From assembly GCF_026790145.1 (NCBI RefSeq), contig NZ_JALAMS010000034.1, positions 25,218 to 89,217 of the forward strand: a stretch of DNA of 64,000 bases, in the 5' to 3' direction. The translations under genes and the position numbers were made by a program. Every line of letters begins with the position of its first letter. The stretch's first letter is position 1. The notes under the pieces are model-generated. The model was given only the letters and a program-made list of their open reading frames with translations, had not been told where the DNA came from and made no database searches. Below, piece after piece: positions 8,220-17,252 of this stretch. Source of the DNA: Bacillus_I endophytica_A. Its GTDB lineage: Bacteria; Bacillota; Bacilli; Bacillales; Bacillaceae_H.

Positions 8220-9377
8220 CTACATCGTTTCTGCTAATCTCCAAATTGCAAACTCTTGATTTTTATGTTTTTCAGCAGCCGTTAACTCCCCATTTGCTGT
8301 ATCAAGAACTCGCCTATAAATTTCCTCCCCTATCTCTTCGATAGTATTAATCCCTTCTACAATTTTCCCTGCATTTACATCAATATGTTCAGCCATAATT
8401 TCATACAACTTAGGGTTTGTGCCGATTTTTATAACAGGTACAATAGGTGAGCCTGTAGGTGAGCCTTTACCAGTGGAGAATAACACAACTTGAGCTCCAC
8501 CTGCTGCAAGTCCTGCTACAGATTCAACATCATAGCCAGGTGTATCCATAAAAATAAATCCCTTTTCAGTTGGGGGTTGCGCATAATTGACAACTTCCAT
8601 TAGTGGTGAATCTCCCCCTTTTTTTATACAACCTAATGATTTTTCTTCTAAAGTGGTTAGGCCTCCAGCCATATTGCCTGGCGTAGGATTTGCAGACCTT
8701 ATATCCTCTCCAGTGTCTCTAATTCTCTTCTCGTAATCTCTTACAATGTTAAGGAAGTCTTTTGCTACCTGGGATGTGACCGAACGATTAGCTAATATAT
8801 GTTCCGCTCCAATTGCTTCTGTTGTTTCCGCTAGAATACTAGTTCCGCCATCTTTTACAAGGGTATCTGAACAAACTCCTATTGCAGGATTTGCCGTAAC
8901 TCCTGACCAAGCATCAGACCCCCCACACTCAAGTCCAATCGTTAACTCCGTAATATTGATGATTTCTCGTTGTTCCTGTTTACTCCGTTTTAATGCTTCT
9001 TCTAACCATAATTGTCCTTCTTTAAGAATTTCAGTGATTGACTTATCCCTATAGAAATAAATAGCATGAACATGATGGCCCTCATTTTTTAAAAGCTCAA
9101 CCATTTCTTCAGCAGGGTCTCCTTTTCCCATTCCTAAAAATAGTGCGGCACTTACATTCGGGTGTCCAGCAGTTCCTTTTAAAGTTCTCATTGTCTGTTG
9201 AAGGTCTTCTGGAAATTGCGCTTTTCCCGTTTGATGAGCTACAGGAATAACTTCTGGTACAAGCTGTGCTAGCTTTTTCGTGAAACTAGCTAACTCGCCT
9301 ACCGTATTAATCACAATAACATGATTTCGAACTCCTATTTTCCCGTTCCTTCTTCTATATCCTTCAAATGTTTTCAC
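8220..9377 (-). CDS. UxaA-family dehydratase large chain, copy with intact C-terminal half
   Basis: A 385-residue protein of the altronate/galactarate dehydratase (UxaA/GarD/SuyB) large-chain family. The conserved ECGGSDAWSG (150-159), TPGYDVES and STGKGSPTG (301-309) motifs are all present. The N-terminal signatures are not: the usual H-x-x-G-C is HQTGK at 48-52 and the usual GLGCE is GMGKGD at 82-87, so both signature cysteines are missing. The neighbour at 9773-10897 shows the opposite pattern. GTG start behind GGAGGAGG. Last gene of the operon. The family removes water (or sulfite) from hydroxy acids; the substrate here is unknown, but KdgT and FAH-family neighbours suggest sugar-acid breakdown through a 2-keto-3-deoxy intermediate. 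Confidence 0.88.
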   Translation of the reverse strand: MKTFEGYRRRNGKIGVRNHVIVINTVGELASFTKKLAQLVPEVIPVAHQTGKAQFPEDLQQTMRTLKGTAGHPNVSAALFLGMGKGDPAEEMVELLKNEGHHVHAIYFYRDKSITEILKEGQLWLEEALKRSKQEQREIINITELTIGLECGGSDAWSGVTANPAIGVCSDTLVKDGGTSILAETTEAIGAEHILANRSVTSQVAKDFLNIVRDYEKRIRDTGEDIRSANPTPGNMAGGLTTLEEKSLGCIKKGGDSPLMEVVNYAQPPTEKGFIFMDTPGYDVESVAGLAAGGAQVVLFSTGKGSPTGSPIVPVIKIGTNPKLYEIMAEHIDVNAGKIVEGINTIEEIGEEIYRRVLDTANGELTAAEKHKNQEFAIWRLAETM

Positions 9378-9430
9378 AAATTTTTACCTCCTCCATAACT
9401 TTCTACCTATTGATTAGTCCCCTACCTTTT

Positions 9431-9751
9431 TTATGCATGAAAAGAAGTTGATTGTTTGAGTATATCTAATCGCTCTTCTTCTTTCAGTCCTCGAACATTT
9501 GATGTATGAACATGGTATCCTTCATAGATTGCTTCTGTCGTAATTCCCATACATTCTCCATACTTTATAACTTTCTCTTCTTTCCTAATAAAAACAGTTG
9601 CAATTTTATGTCCATAAGGAATGTTCTCCATCACTTGTAATTTATCGTCTTTCCCTTTAATAGAAAGATACTCTCCTTGCTTGATATTCGTTAGCGCCAC
9701 GGCAACGTTATCAGCTTCATTTAACTTAATTGCATTGAATTTTTGAATCAC
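9431..9751 (-). CDS. SAF-domain small chain of a UxaA-type dehydratase
   Basis: A 106-residue SAF-domain protein. It matches the N-terminal domain of altronate dehydratase, which is a separate small subunit in several two-chain relatives, for example SuyA of sulfolactate lyase. Visible family features are AVALTNIKQGEYL, YGHKIA, and the conserved YGECMGITTEAIYEGYHVHT segment. The GTG start follows AGGGG. It lies between the two large-chain genes with gaps of 21 and 53 bp, so the three are surely made together and probably form one enzyme. Confidence 0.88.
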   Translation of the reverse strand: MIQKFNAIKLNEADNVAVALTNIKQGEYLSIKGKDDKLQVMENIPYGHKIATVFIRKEEKVIKYGECMGITTEAIYEGYHVHTSNVRGLKEEERLDILKQSTSFHA

Positions 9752-9772
9752 TATATTCCCCTCATTTCTTTA

Positions 9773-10897
9773 TTAAAATGTAGTTCCTATATGAGGGATA
9801 GCAAACTCGCCTAAGCCAAACTTTTCAAGACTCGTTTGCTTCCCAGAACAAATATCTATCATCATCTCAAGCACTTTTTCCACGTGATTAACATTTATAT
9901 TTTCTGAAATAGTATAGTCCGTCAGCTCATCAAAAGATTCATGAGAATTCTCTGGGGTAATCATCATACAAGGTAGTGCAATGGAACTAGCGAGTAAACC
10001 TCGATCGCTTACAACCATCACCATGTTACAGCCGCTTGCAGCCATATTTGATAAGGCTTCTACTAAATTACTTGAAACGGTTAATAGATGAAGACCTTTT
10101 TGATTAGGTTGTTCCGTATAGTTAAGCCAATTTTGAATAGACTTAGAGCCTGTTAGACACGCCTCAACAGCAGCATAAGATTTCTCTGATGGTGAAAATG
10201 TGTCACCATCACTTGACGTGTTCTTAATTTCTTTCCATCGCCTACGTTTTAATCCCTTTCCTGCTTCTTGAAGCCTTTGTTGTAACTTTTCACTTATTGC
10301 CCGTTTAGACAAGAGGGCACTTGCTGGTTCTAAAGATTTTGACATTCCTACAATCACTGTTGCCTTGTGGTCAACTAAGGTATCTATAACACTTCCAATC
10401 ACAGATGTTACTTTAGTTAATGATTCTTCATCTATATCAATAGCTAATACACCTACGGTTAGAGAAGATAGAGGCACCTCTACTCTTTTTTCCTTTTCGA
10501 CTTCCTTTGCCCATCTTTCCACAATTGTGCTTCCCTTAGTTACTGTATTGCTACCTCCAGCTAATTGTTGAATTCCAATTCCTTCAATAGGTTTTGTTTT
10601 AATGGCGCTCTCAAGAAGCCCGCTCACTTGGTTTGTTTCACATCCTAGTCCTATAAAAAGGGTTGAATGAAGATTAGGATTCGAGGCTACGCCTAGCAAC
10701 GTATTTTTAGTTAATTGAAAATCGTCTCCTAATTGAGCACAGCCATTTGTATGAGTAATAGGGATAGCTGCGGGTACTTTGTCTGCAATCTCTTTTGTAA
10801 TAACACTCGAACAGACGACTGAGGATACGACTCCAATATAATTTCTGATTCCTACCGTTCCATCATTCCGTGCAAACCCCTCAAAAGAATAGCTCAT
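9773..10897 (-). CDS. UxaA-family dehydratase large chain, copy with intact N-terminal half
   Basis: A 374-residue paralogue of the large chain at 8220-9377. The N-terminal family signatures are complete: HTNGC at 49-53 and GLGCE at 83-87. The later ones are gone: the region that should read ECGGSD is VGVLAIDIDEESL (148-160), and the STGKGSP region is VSDRGLLASS (296-305). A basic stretch GKGLKRRRWKEIK (213-225) is also unusual. The two paralogues therefore complement each other, as in heteromeric enzymes whose active site is built by two diverged copies. First of the three dehydratase genes. ATG behind AAAGGTGA. Confidence 0.85.
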   Translation of the reverse strand: MSYSFEGFARNDGTVGIRNYIGVVSSVVCSSVITKEIADKVPAAIPITHTNGCAQLGDDFQLTKNTLLGVASNPNLHSTLFIGLGCETNQVSGLLESAIKTKPIEGIGIQQLAGGSNTVTKGSTIVERWAKEVEKEKRVEVPLSSLTVGVLAIDIDEESLTKVTSVIGSVIDTLVDHKATVIVGMSKSLEPASALLSKRAISEKLQQRLQEAGKGLKRRRWKEIKNTSSDGDTFSPSEKSYAAVEACLTGSKSIQNWLNYTEQPNQKGLHLLTVSSNLVEALSNMAASGCNMVMVVSDRGLLASSIALPCMMITPENSHESFDELTDYTISENINVNHVEKVLEMMIDICSGKQTSLEKFGLGEFAIPHIGTTF

Positions 10898-10967
10898 ATT
10901 TAGCTCACCTTTCTTTTATAAAAAATAATGAAATTTTAATTTGAAGTCTCTTGTCATCATTTGCATG

Positions 10968-12098
10968 CTAACTAAGATCAGTTGGAGGCATTTTACCGCT
11001 AACTTTTATTTTGTTGGTAGAATGATTTTCTACTTTTCCATCAATCCCTCTTTTTCTTTGATATTTATCAGCTAAAATAACAGCAATCGGAACAAGGACG
11101 GCTGTACTAATTGAAGCAATCGAAATTTGTGCTGTAGCGACACTAGCTGTACTTTGGTAGGTTTGAGCTTCTGCAGCTGTCATTAACCCTGTGCTACTTG
11201 CTACACTAGCTGCTGCTGCAATAGCCGCAGGGGTTGCTACTGCATTTCCAGCCGTTGATGATTCTGCCCAAGGTGCAATAACGCTTTTTTCTCGGAATAC
11301 TTTAAAAGTAAGAGCCATTACTCCTCCTGAAATAAATACTGTCATGAGAGCTAAAGCAATGCCAGCTCCCACTACTTCAGGATTGAAAAAATTAGATAGA
11401 TTCATTCCTGCTCCTAATGTAAAGGCAAAGAACGGAATAACAAGCGATTCTCCAGCAGATAAGAAAGCGCGGATTTCACTATCAAGGTTTCCTAATATCA
11501 TCCCTATTAAAATAGGCAAAAGGACGGCAACAAAAGCGATGATTGGAAAGTTAGCTCCCATCATCCCAAGCGCCATTAGTGTGAAAAACGGACCATCATT
11601 AAGTGAGAGAACAGCCGTCGCCCCTACATCAGAACGATTCCCATATTGTCCTGTTAAAGCAGCGAACATTCCGCCATTTCCATTTGTCATAGCTGCAATG
11701 ATTGCCATTGTGGATAATCCAAGGAAGCCATTGACTGGGTCGGACATATAGCCCCAAAGTAAACCAGTTCCAAGTCCAGCTAAATATTTAGAAGTAGTCA
11801 ATAAAACCCCTTTTTTTAAAGCTCGCCCTCCCACCTTAAGGTTCATTTGACTACCGGCACAAAACAAAAACAATGCACATAATGTAAGGGCCCCATCCTT
11901 AAATAGAGCTTGTGAGAATCCCCCTATTTTAAAAAACTCATAGTAGCCCTCTTCTGTAGGAGCAACCCCTATACTCTTCAAGAAATTCATAATAAACGGT
12001 AAGTGAAGTTGATCAATTGTATTTATTAAAGCACCAACAAACAGCGGAACAACCATCAAACCACCAGGAACTTTATCAATCCTTTGCTTGATTTTCAT
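10968..12098 (-). CDS. kdgT: 2-keto-3-deoxygluconate permease family transporter
   Basis: About 376 residues with roughly ten hydrophobic helices. The N-terminus (IDKVPGGLMVVPLFVGALIN), the internal FCAGSQMNLKVGG, TNGNGGMFAALTGQYG and the ESSTAGNAVATPAA segment match the KdgT family of proton-coupled 2-keto-3-deoxygluconate carriers. The ATG at 12098 is preferred over the TTG four codons earlier because GGAGG touches the TTG. It sits in an operon with the UxaA-type chains and an FAH hydrolase, so its cargo is probably the acid they break down. An intact size suggests it works. Confidence 0.88.
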   Translation of the reverse strand: MKIKQRIDKVPGGLMVVPLFVGALINTIDQLHLPFIMNFLKSIGVAPTEEGYYEFFKIGGFSQALFKDGALTLCALFLFCAGSQMNLKVGGRALKKGVLLTTSKYLAGLGTGLLWGYMSDPVNGFLGLSTMAIIAAMTNGNGGMFAALTGQYGNRSDVGATAVLSLNDGPFFTLMALGMMGANFPIIAFVAVLLPILIGMILGNLDSEIRAFLSAGESLVIPFFAFTLGAGMNLSNFFNPEVVGAGIALALMTVFISGGVMALTFKVFREKSVIAPWAESSTAGNAVATPAAIAAAASVASSTGLMTAAEAQTYQSTASVATAQISIASISTAVLVPIAVILADKYQRKRGIDGKVENHSTNKIKVSGKMPPTDLS

Positions 12099-12217
12099 CG
12101 CTTTAATCAATCCTCCAATTTATAAAATCTTTCTTTCGAACTCGAGGCTTAAAGCTTAACCAATTGGCACAAGTTGATATTTGTTAACGCCTACATATTG
12201 ATCTTTAATAAACTAAC

Positions 12218-13159
12218 TTAATGCTTACCTGCTGTTGAATTTACATAAGAGGGATGCTTTTTCACAGAATTGTTCAGGGTTCCGATTCTTTCAATTGTAA
12301 TCGACAACTCATCTCCTTCTTTTAACCATACTTGTGGAGTTCTGCCTATTCCTACTCCAGAAGGTGTACCTGTTGCAATTACATCACCAGGCTTTAGCGT
12401 CATTGATTGTGATAAATATGAGATAATGTATGGAATCGTAAAAATCAAATTTTTTGTATTTGATTTTTGCATTACTTCACCATTTAAAGTCAGTAAAATG
12501 TCTAAATTATGAGGGTCCTCTATTTCATCTTTCGTTATAATATAGGGACCAATCGGCGCAAACGTATCCGGTGATTTTCCGCGTGTCCATTGATTATCTG
12601 CAAACTGAAGGTCTCTTGCGCTTACGTCGTTCATAATTGTATAGCCAAAAATATACTCATCTGCTGTTTCTTCTGTAACACATTTTGCCTTATCCCCAAT
12701 AACCACTACTAATTCTGCTTCAAAGTCCACTTGATCCGAATTAACAGGGAGCTCAATAGCATCGTTATCTCCAATAATTGCATTTGCGTATTTTGAAAAA
12801 ATGACGGGCGTTGGAGGTGGATCCATCTCTGTTTCTTTGCAATGATCAAGATAGTTTAATCCAACACAAATGATCTTTTCTGGCTGTGAAATAGGAGGAA
12901 TGATTTCTACTTCTGAAAGAGAAAATGTAGTTTTTATACCGCTTGTTCCATGGTTTTTATGATATTCTATCAACTCTTTAATATAAGGAATCATAGTATC
13001 ATGATTTTGAATCAACGTTTCCATCTTATTCGAAAGAGTAGAACGGCTTGCTACTTTATGTTGATACAAATCATGAAGAATTGTTAAATTCACAATCTTA
13101 TTGTCTTGTAAAACACCTACATACGTATGGGACTGAGAACGAAATGATAGAAGTTTCAT
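12218..13159 (-). CDS. Fumarylacetoacetate-hydrolase-family enzyme
   Basis: About 313 residues. The N-terminal 90 residues are the usual FAH cap. The catalytic fold follows with KIICVGLNYLDHCKET, the metal-binding pair VDFEAELVVVIG and IFGYTIMNDVSARDLQ, SPDTFAPIGPYI, and VIATGTPSGVGIGR. The family cleaves or hydrates acylpyruvate-like compounds; relatives act in sugar-acid pathways, for example 2,4-diketo-3-deoxy acid hydrolases. The ATG at 13159 fits the GGAGAG site better than the TTG at 13174. Spacing of about 75 and 120 bp to its neighbours fits one operon. Confidence 0.9.
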   Translation of the reverse strand: MKLLSFRSQSHTYVGVLQDNKIVNLTILHDLYQHKVASRSTLSNKMETLIQNHDTMIPYIKELIEYHKNHGTSGIKTTFSLSEVEIIPPISQPEKIICVGLNYLDHCKETEMDPPPTPVIFSKYANAIIGDNDAIELPVNSDQVDFEAELVVVIGDKAKCVTEETADEYIFGYTIMNDVSARDLQFADNQWTRGKSPDTFAPIGPYIITKDEIEDPHNLDILLTLNGEVMQKSNTKNLIFTIPYIISYLSQSMTLKPGDVIATGTPSGVGIGRTPQVWLKEGDELSITIERIGTLNNSVKKHPSYVNSTAGKH

Positions 13160-13248
13160 ATTTTTTCTCTCCAACCTTTAAAATTTTTTAAACACCGCTC
13201 TGATATTTCCACAGAGCATAAAAACTCGTAAATTACTCCTTTATGACT

Positions 13249-14196
13249 TTAAGCTATGGGAGAAGAAACTAGTGTGGGAATACCGAGGTCTTTAGTGCCG
13301 AGTTTGGATGTTTTCGCTTCTGGGCAATAGCGCTCAATCATTTGAATCCCTAATACAGCACGGTGGACTCGTTCTTGCACTAATGAAATGTTGGTTGCTT
13401 CCCATTGCTTTCCTGAAGGATACACATCTGGATGATTACGAAGCCCAAATTTAATATATACGGGTGCCAGAACGCGAATGATTTCAGGTATTTCATAGTA
13501 TCTTAGGAACCCACCAAAGTTGTTTGGAACTTCAACATATAAATCAATTGGTATATCAATGGATTGACGAATGGAGGCAAGTTTAGCTAAAGTGAGGGCT
13601 GGTGGAACATTATAAGTGTCTGCCCCTAAGTTCTGCATCAACTTTACGGAAACTGGATTTGCTGATCCCATTTGCACTGAAACCTTTACAACAAAATCTT
13701 CTGGAAGGTGACCTTGCTTTTTCATTTCTTTTGTAAGCAATAAAAGTCCCTCATCTGCAATAAGAGCACCACGAAGACCCAAATTGGCTCCCCTTTTCAA
13801 GTCTTCCATTGCATAAACTAACTGATCAGCCCCTTCATGACGTAAACCCTGGGCCTTACCAGCGGATGTTAGAGGACCTGCGCTAATATCCCACGTTCCC
13901 CTTGGCCCAACAAACAAGCTTAACTCCATTCCTCTTTTGGCAGTTAGTTCACACATTTGTTTGATTTCATCATCTGTAAGAAGCATAATTCCGCTTCCTT
14001 GTGAGATGCGATGAATCGTTAATCCATAACGATCAATCTCTTTTAACATCTCCCTTAAAGCAACGGGACCTTCCGTACTAGGAAGTTCTATACGGTACTG
14101 AGCGCCATCTGGAAATGTCTTTGTAGAAGTTGGAAGGTCTCTTAGATCTGTTGAAGGATAACCTAAACTTTCTAATAATTCCCGAGATTCTTTCAT
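13249..14196 (-). CDS. TIM-barrel protein resembling the U32 peptidase family; role unassigned
   Basis: A 315-residue soluble protein. Alternating strand-helix pattern from residue 55 on (TIHRISQGSGI, ELSLFVGPRG, GLRGALIADEG, VVKVSVQMGSANP, GADTYNVPPALTLAKLASIRQ, IDLYVEVPNN, APVYIKFGLRNH) reads as a TIM barrel. The layout loosely resembles U32-type proteins, but I do not see the collagenase-like signature, so a lyase or isomerase is as likely. Its place as first gene of the catabolic operon, right after the IclR regulator gene, suggests it acts on the same substrate. ATG behind AAGGAA. Confidence 0.5.
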   Translation of the reverse strand: MKESRELLESLGYPSTDLRDLPTSTKTFPDGAQYRIELPSTEGPVALREMLKEIDRYGLTIHRISQGSGIMLLTDDEIKQMCELTAKRGMELSLFVGPRGTWDISAGPLTSAGKAQGLRHEGADQLVYAMEDLKRGANLGLRGALIADEGLLLLTKEMKKQGHLPEDFVVKVSVQMGSANPVSVKLMQNLGADTYNVPPALTLAKLASIRQSIDIPIDLYVEVPNNFGGFLRYYEIPEIIRVLAPVYIKFGLRNHPDVYPSGKQWEATNISLVQERVHRAVLGIQMIERYCPEAKTSKLGTKDLGIPTLVSSPIA

Positions 14197-14334
14197 AGTC
14201 CTATTCCTTCTTCCTTTTTAAATTTTTTTAGGGATAGCGAGAAGGTTTATTTTTATAATGTTCTTTATCTAAATAATGTTTGTATAGAAATGTTCCTCTT
14301 CTTAAACTTTGAATACGCTTTCATTTTTTGAGAT

Positions 14335-14362
14335 AGAAATTTAAGAAGTCTCTTAAATTTCT
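14335..14362. repeat. Perfect 12-bp inverted repeat between the IclR gene and its operon
   Basis: AGAAATTTAAGA and TCTTAAATTTCT are separated by AGTC. It starts 15 bp after the IclR stop codon and lies about 140 bp upstream of the TIM-barrel gene. There is no T-run on the minus strand, so it is either a weak terminator or an operator for the catabolic operon. Confidence 0.6.
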
Positions 14363-14376
14363 AGTAAAAAGATCTA

Positions 14377-15159
14377 TTACTCAATATTTTGTTTTACCTT
14401 TCCTGTATAGCCGGCAAGCTGTGATAAGCGATAGGCTAGTTTTATAATTTCTTCTTGTGCAGCGTCTTTTTTTACATTCCAACTATTCTCTAACATTGTA
14501 AAGCTCACACCAGCAATTATCTTGTTCTCAAAATTATAAATCGGGGCGGCTACACAGTGAAATCCAATTGCTGCTTCCTCATTCTCAGTAGCATACCCTC
14601 TCTGTTTTGCTCTTTGGACATTATCATAAAGTTCCTCAATATTTGTAATTGTATTTGGTGTCTTTTTCTCTAACTTATGAGAAGCATAGATTTGTTTTAG
14701 TTGTTCTTTACTATATTGGATAAGCTGTATTTTACCGATAGCAGACGCGTATGCCGGAAAACGCATGCCAGGATCTGTTACAAGACGGACTCTTGAATCT
14801 CCTTCCATTTTTCCTAAATACACCACATCTCCTTCTTTTAGAATACCTAACTGGATATGTTCATTAATACTTAAGACAGATGAACTCGCCTCTTTATAAA
14901 AGACTTGCAGAATATCAAACTGGTGAAAGTATCCTGCACTAAGTGCTCCTAATGAATGTCCAAGTGAATAGGTATCTCCTTTTTCTTTAGTAATCCAACC
15001 TAAAATTTCAAGCGTGTTTAATAAAGAGTATAATGAGCTTTTGCTAATTTCTAGCTTTTTAGATAAATCAATTAAACGTAGCTTTTTTGGATGTTCACTA
15101 ATTTCTTCTAGTACTTTGTGTGCTCTTTCTATTGCTGGGACCCAATACTTTTCTTTCAT
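14377..15159 (-). CDS. IclR-family transcription regulator of the UxaA-type operon
   Basis: About 260 residues. An N-terminal winged helix (residues 5-65, with LRLIDLSKKLEISKSSLYSLLNTL) is followed by the IclR effector domain (residues 75-250, including AIGKIQL and GYATENEEAAIGFHCVAAPI). The ATG at 15159 is used because GAAGGTGA is 11 bp upstream; the longer form adds 16 residues not typical of the family. It is transcribed in the same direction as the catabolic genes and lies directly upstream of them, so it very likely controls them. Confidence 0.9.
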   Translation of the reverse strand: MKEKYWVPAIERAHKVLEEISEHPKKLRLIDLSKKLEISKSSLYSLLNTLEILGWITKEKGDTYSLGHSLGALSAGYFHQFDILQVFYKEASSSVLSINEHIQLGILKEGDVVYLGKMEGDSRVRLVTDPGMRFPAYASAIGKIQLIQYSKEQLKQIYASHKLEKKTPNTITNIEELYDNVQRAKQRGYATENEEAAIGFHCVAAPIYNFENKIIAGVSFTMLENSWNVKKDAAQEEIIKLAYRLSQLAGYTGKVKQNIE

Positions 15160-15207
15160 AAATTCTTTTTCACCTTCTAGTTTAGTTATAATTACAATCA
15201 GGTTCAT

Positions 15208-15572
15208 TATAGAGAACTAGGTTCTGTACTTAAAACTAATCCAATTATAACATATTATTTTGAAATTTCAATTAATTATAACCATTTTTCCTAAAATAAA
15301 AAAATGAGCAATGCCTATTGTGTGAAAAAAATTTGCTGTCCCTTCCCTTTTCCTTTATCACCACTGTATATCATACTTTTTACATCTTACAAATAGAGGG
15401 CTGGCGTGAATCATAAAATATGAGATGACATGTGGAAATTAGGAGATTTTTTAATAAGAAAAACTCTCTTTGGCAATAGGAAGTTCTTTCTGTTTTTCAG
15501 CTGTATCTAATATTGATTTCTAGCTGAAGTAATCTAAGTTCTCAGAAATGTATCTTTAAAATATTCTCTAAT
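15208..15572. other. Intergenic, nothing recognised
   Basis: AT-rich spacer upstream of the IclR gene. I see no coding frame with a start signal and no clear repeat. Confidence 0.45.
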
Positions 15573-15794
15573 TCAAAAGACAGCACCTACTAAATAGGTG
15601 CTGCCTTTTACAACTCTTAGGTTCATTTCTTTATATTCATCCTCTTTTTGTAGAAATTCCACTGTAGCCATGGCATGAGTAGTATGTATATACCCAGGGA
15701 TTTTTATAAAGAGGAATGGAAAAAGTTTATCAAATATTTTAGAAAAGAAAATAGAGAGGTAATTTATAACGTTTCTAACATAAAAAGCAACCAA
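15573..15794 (-). CDS. Doubtful 73-residue ORF between two hairpins
   Basis: The frame begins inside one terminator hairpin and ends inside another and has no ribosome binding site. The middle (IPGYIHTTHAMATVEFLQKE) looks protein-like and could be a fragment of a lost gene. I cannot assign it. Confidence 0.15.
   Translation of the reverse strand: MVAFYVRNVINYLSIFFSKIFDKLFPFLFIKIPGYIHTTHAMATVEFLQKEDEYKEMNLRVVKGSTYLVGAVF
15574..15611. terminator. Bidirectional-type hairpin terminator
   Basis: AAAAGACAGCACCTA and TAGGTGCTGCCTTTT arms with a short loop. T-runs are present on both strands. It is the second hairpin downstream of the aromatic operon. Confidence 0.6.
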
Positions 15795-15821
15795 GACTTT
15801 TAAGAAGTACTTGGTTGCTTA
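15782..15821 (-). terminator. Terminator of the aromatic degradation operon
   Basis: Perfect AAGCAACCAAG / CTTGGTTGCTT arms followed, on the minus strand, by TTTTTATG. It lies about 180 bp beyond the ferredoxin stop codon and is the first terminator after the operon. Confidence 0.7.
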
Positions 15822-16001
15822 ATTAACCCTGGATATATTGATGGAACAAAATCCAATCTATATAGGAAAATCCTTCCGAACGCAAATTCGTTTTACTTTT
15901 TAGGGGTGTTGACTAGAGGTTAGCTAAATAATGTTTTAATTTCAACGAGGCATCTTAATCTAACATGTTTTGCAAATATCTTCTAAAATATATAGGGATT
16001 T

Positions 16002-16259
16002 TTATTCAAATTTATGAGGATTACAATTGAAAGTCTTTTCAGATACTTTAATTGATCCTGTTGGGCATCCTTCTAAAGCATCCATCATATCATCTACCAA
16101 TTCATCAGGTATAATAGCTGTTCCTTCATTATTATCTAATCTAACAGATGCAATACCTTCTTCGTCATAATCGTAAATGTCAGGGGCAGCAGCCCCGCAT
16201 GCTCCGCAACCAATACAAGTTTCTCTATCTATAATTGTATACTTTTTACACATCTTCAT
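16002..16259 (-). CDS. 4Fe-4S ferredoxin of the dioxygenase operon
   Basis: An 85-residue acidic ferredoxin. Three cluster cysteines are in CIGCGAC near the N-terminus and a fourth is in ALEGCPTGSI near residue 65. This is the single-cluster layout of the Bacillus Fer protein, except that an alanine follows the third cysteine closely (CGAAAPDIYDYDE). Ring-hydroxylating dioxygenases are usually fed by a 2Fe-2S ferredoxin; a 4Fe-4S donor is a minority arrangement. It is the last gene of the operon and a likely electron donor to the Rieske oxygenase, though no reductase gene is nearby. ATG behind GAGAGGGGAAAGG. Confidence 0.9.
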   Translation of the reverse strand: MKMCKKYTIIDRETCIGCGACGAAAPDIYDYDEEGIASVRLDNNEGTAIIPDELVDDMMDALEGCPTGSIKVSEKTFNCNPHKFE

Positions 16260-16347
16260 TTTCCTTTCCCCTCTCTCAGCACCCTGTTTATTAGCATGCC
16301 TTTCTAAATAAGATTTAGAAATCTAAGATAATGTCGATAGTTTTCAT

Positions 16348-17142
16348 TTATCTATTTTCATTGAGGAATTCCATAATTCTTGAATTAAACACTTTAGGTT
16401 CTTCTTGATAACACAAATGTCCAGATTTTGGAATAATCACAAACTTGGAGTTTATTAGTTCCTCATGAATAGCCTTTGATTCGTTTACAGGAGTAACAGT
16501 ATCAAGTTCGCCACAAACAACAAGAACAGGAACTGTTATATGAGATAACAAACTCATTTGATTTAGATGATAAAGTGAATATGCTACTGAACGATATCCT
16601 GCCTGTCTTACTTGTGACATAATCTCTTTTACTCTCTTATACACTTCTTTTGAAGCATAAGGAGATAACAATGCTTTTATTCTTTTATCTGCTATCTCCT
16701 CTGGAGAAAGATTTTCAATGGAAAATAATCGATTTTCTAACTTCCTCTTATTCTCTTCTTCATTCAAAGTAGCAGCCCCTCTGGTCGGGTCCGCTATAAT
16801 AAGTTTTTCAATTCTATTAGAATAAAAGTTACAAAACTCTATTGCAATGGCTGCCCCCATTGAATGACCGAGAAGATAGATTTTTTCTAGCTTTAGCTCA
16901 TCTATCATGCCTTTCAAAATGTGGGCAAACTCTTCAAAAGATCTCAATTCTTCAGCTGGATCTGAACTTCTCCCATAACCTGGAGCATCCCAAGCAATCA
17001 CCTTATAATTATTTTTTAATTCACGTATTTGTTCTTTCCACGACTGTGAATTGTTGCTCATTCCATGAAGCAATACTAATGGCTCTCCATTACCTTCTAT
17101 CTCATAATAAATATTTAAGTCTTTTACTTGTACATAAGGCAT
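16348..17142 (-). CDS. Alpha/beta-fold hydrolase, meta-cleavage-product type
   Basis: A 264-residue alpha/beta hydrolase. The oxyanion loop is LLHGMSNNSQSW, the nucleophile elbow LLGHSMGAA (Ser near 99), the acid VVCGELDTVTP and the His IPKSGHLCYQEEP. Helical cap residues lie at about 130-190. In ring-cleavage operons this family (BphD/MhpC-like) hydrolyses the C-C bond of the meta-cleavage product, which suits its place beside the extradiol dioxygenase. Substrate is inferred from context only. ATG behind AGAGGAG. Confidence 0.88.
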   Translation of the reverse strand: MPYVQVKDLNIYYEIEGNGEPLVLLHGMSNNSQSWKEQIRELKNNYKVIAWDAPGYGRSSDPAEELRSFEEFAHILKGMIDELKLEKIYLLGHSMGAAIAIEFCNFYSNRIEKLIIADPTRGAATLNEEENKRKLENRLFSIENLSPEEIADKRIKALLSPYASKEVYKRVKEIMSQVRQAGYRSVAYSLYHLNQMSLLSHITVPVLVVCGELDTVTPVNESKAIHEELINSKFVIIPKSGHLCYQEEPKVFNSRIMEFLNENR

Positions 17143-17252
17143 AATACAAGTCTCCTCTATTCATTCTAAATTTTAAGAAGGATATTTAATTCTTAATTTT
17201 CAGAATCCAAATTCTTTACTTTTCTATAAAAAAAGGTTAACTCCCATAATAT

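Noticed and set aside
11191..11751. Plus-strand ORF of 186 codons
   Set aside because: Antisense to the KdgT gene; composition reflects the transporter codons and there is no ribosome binding site.
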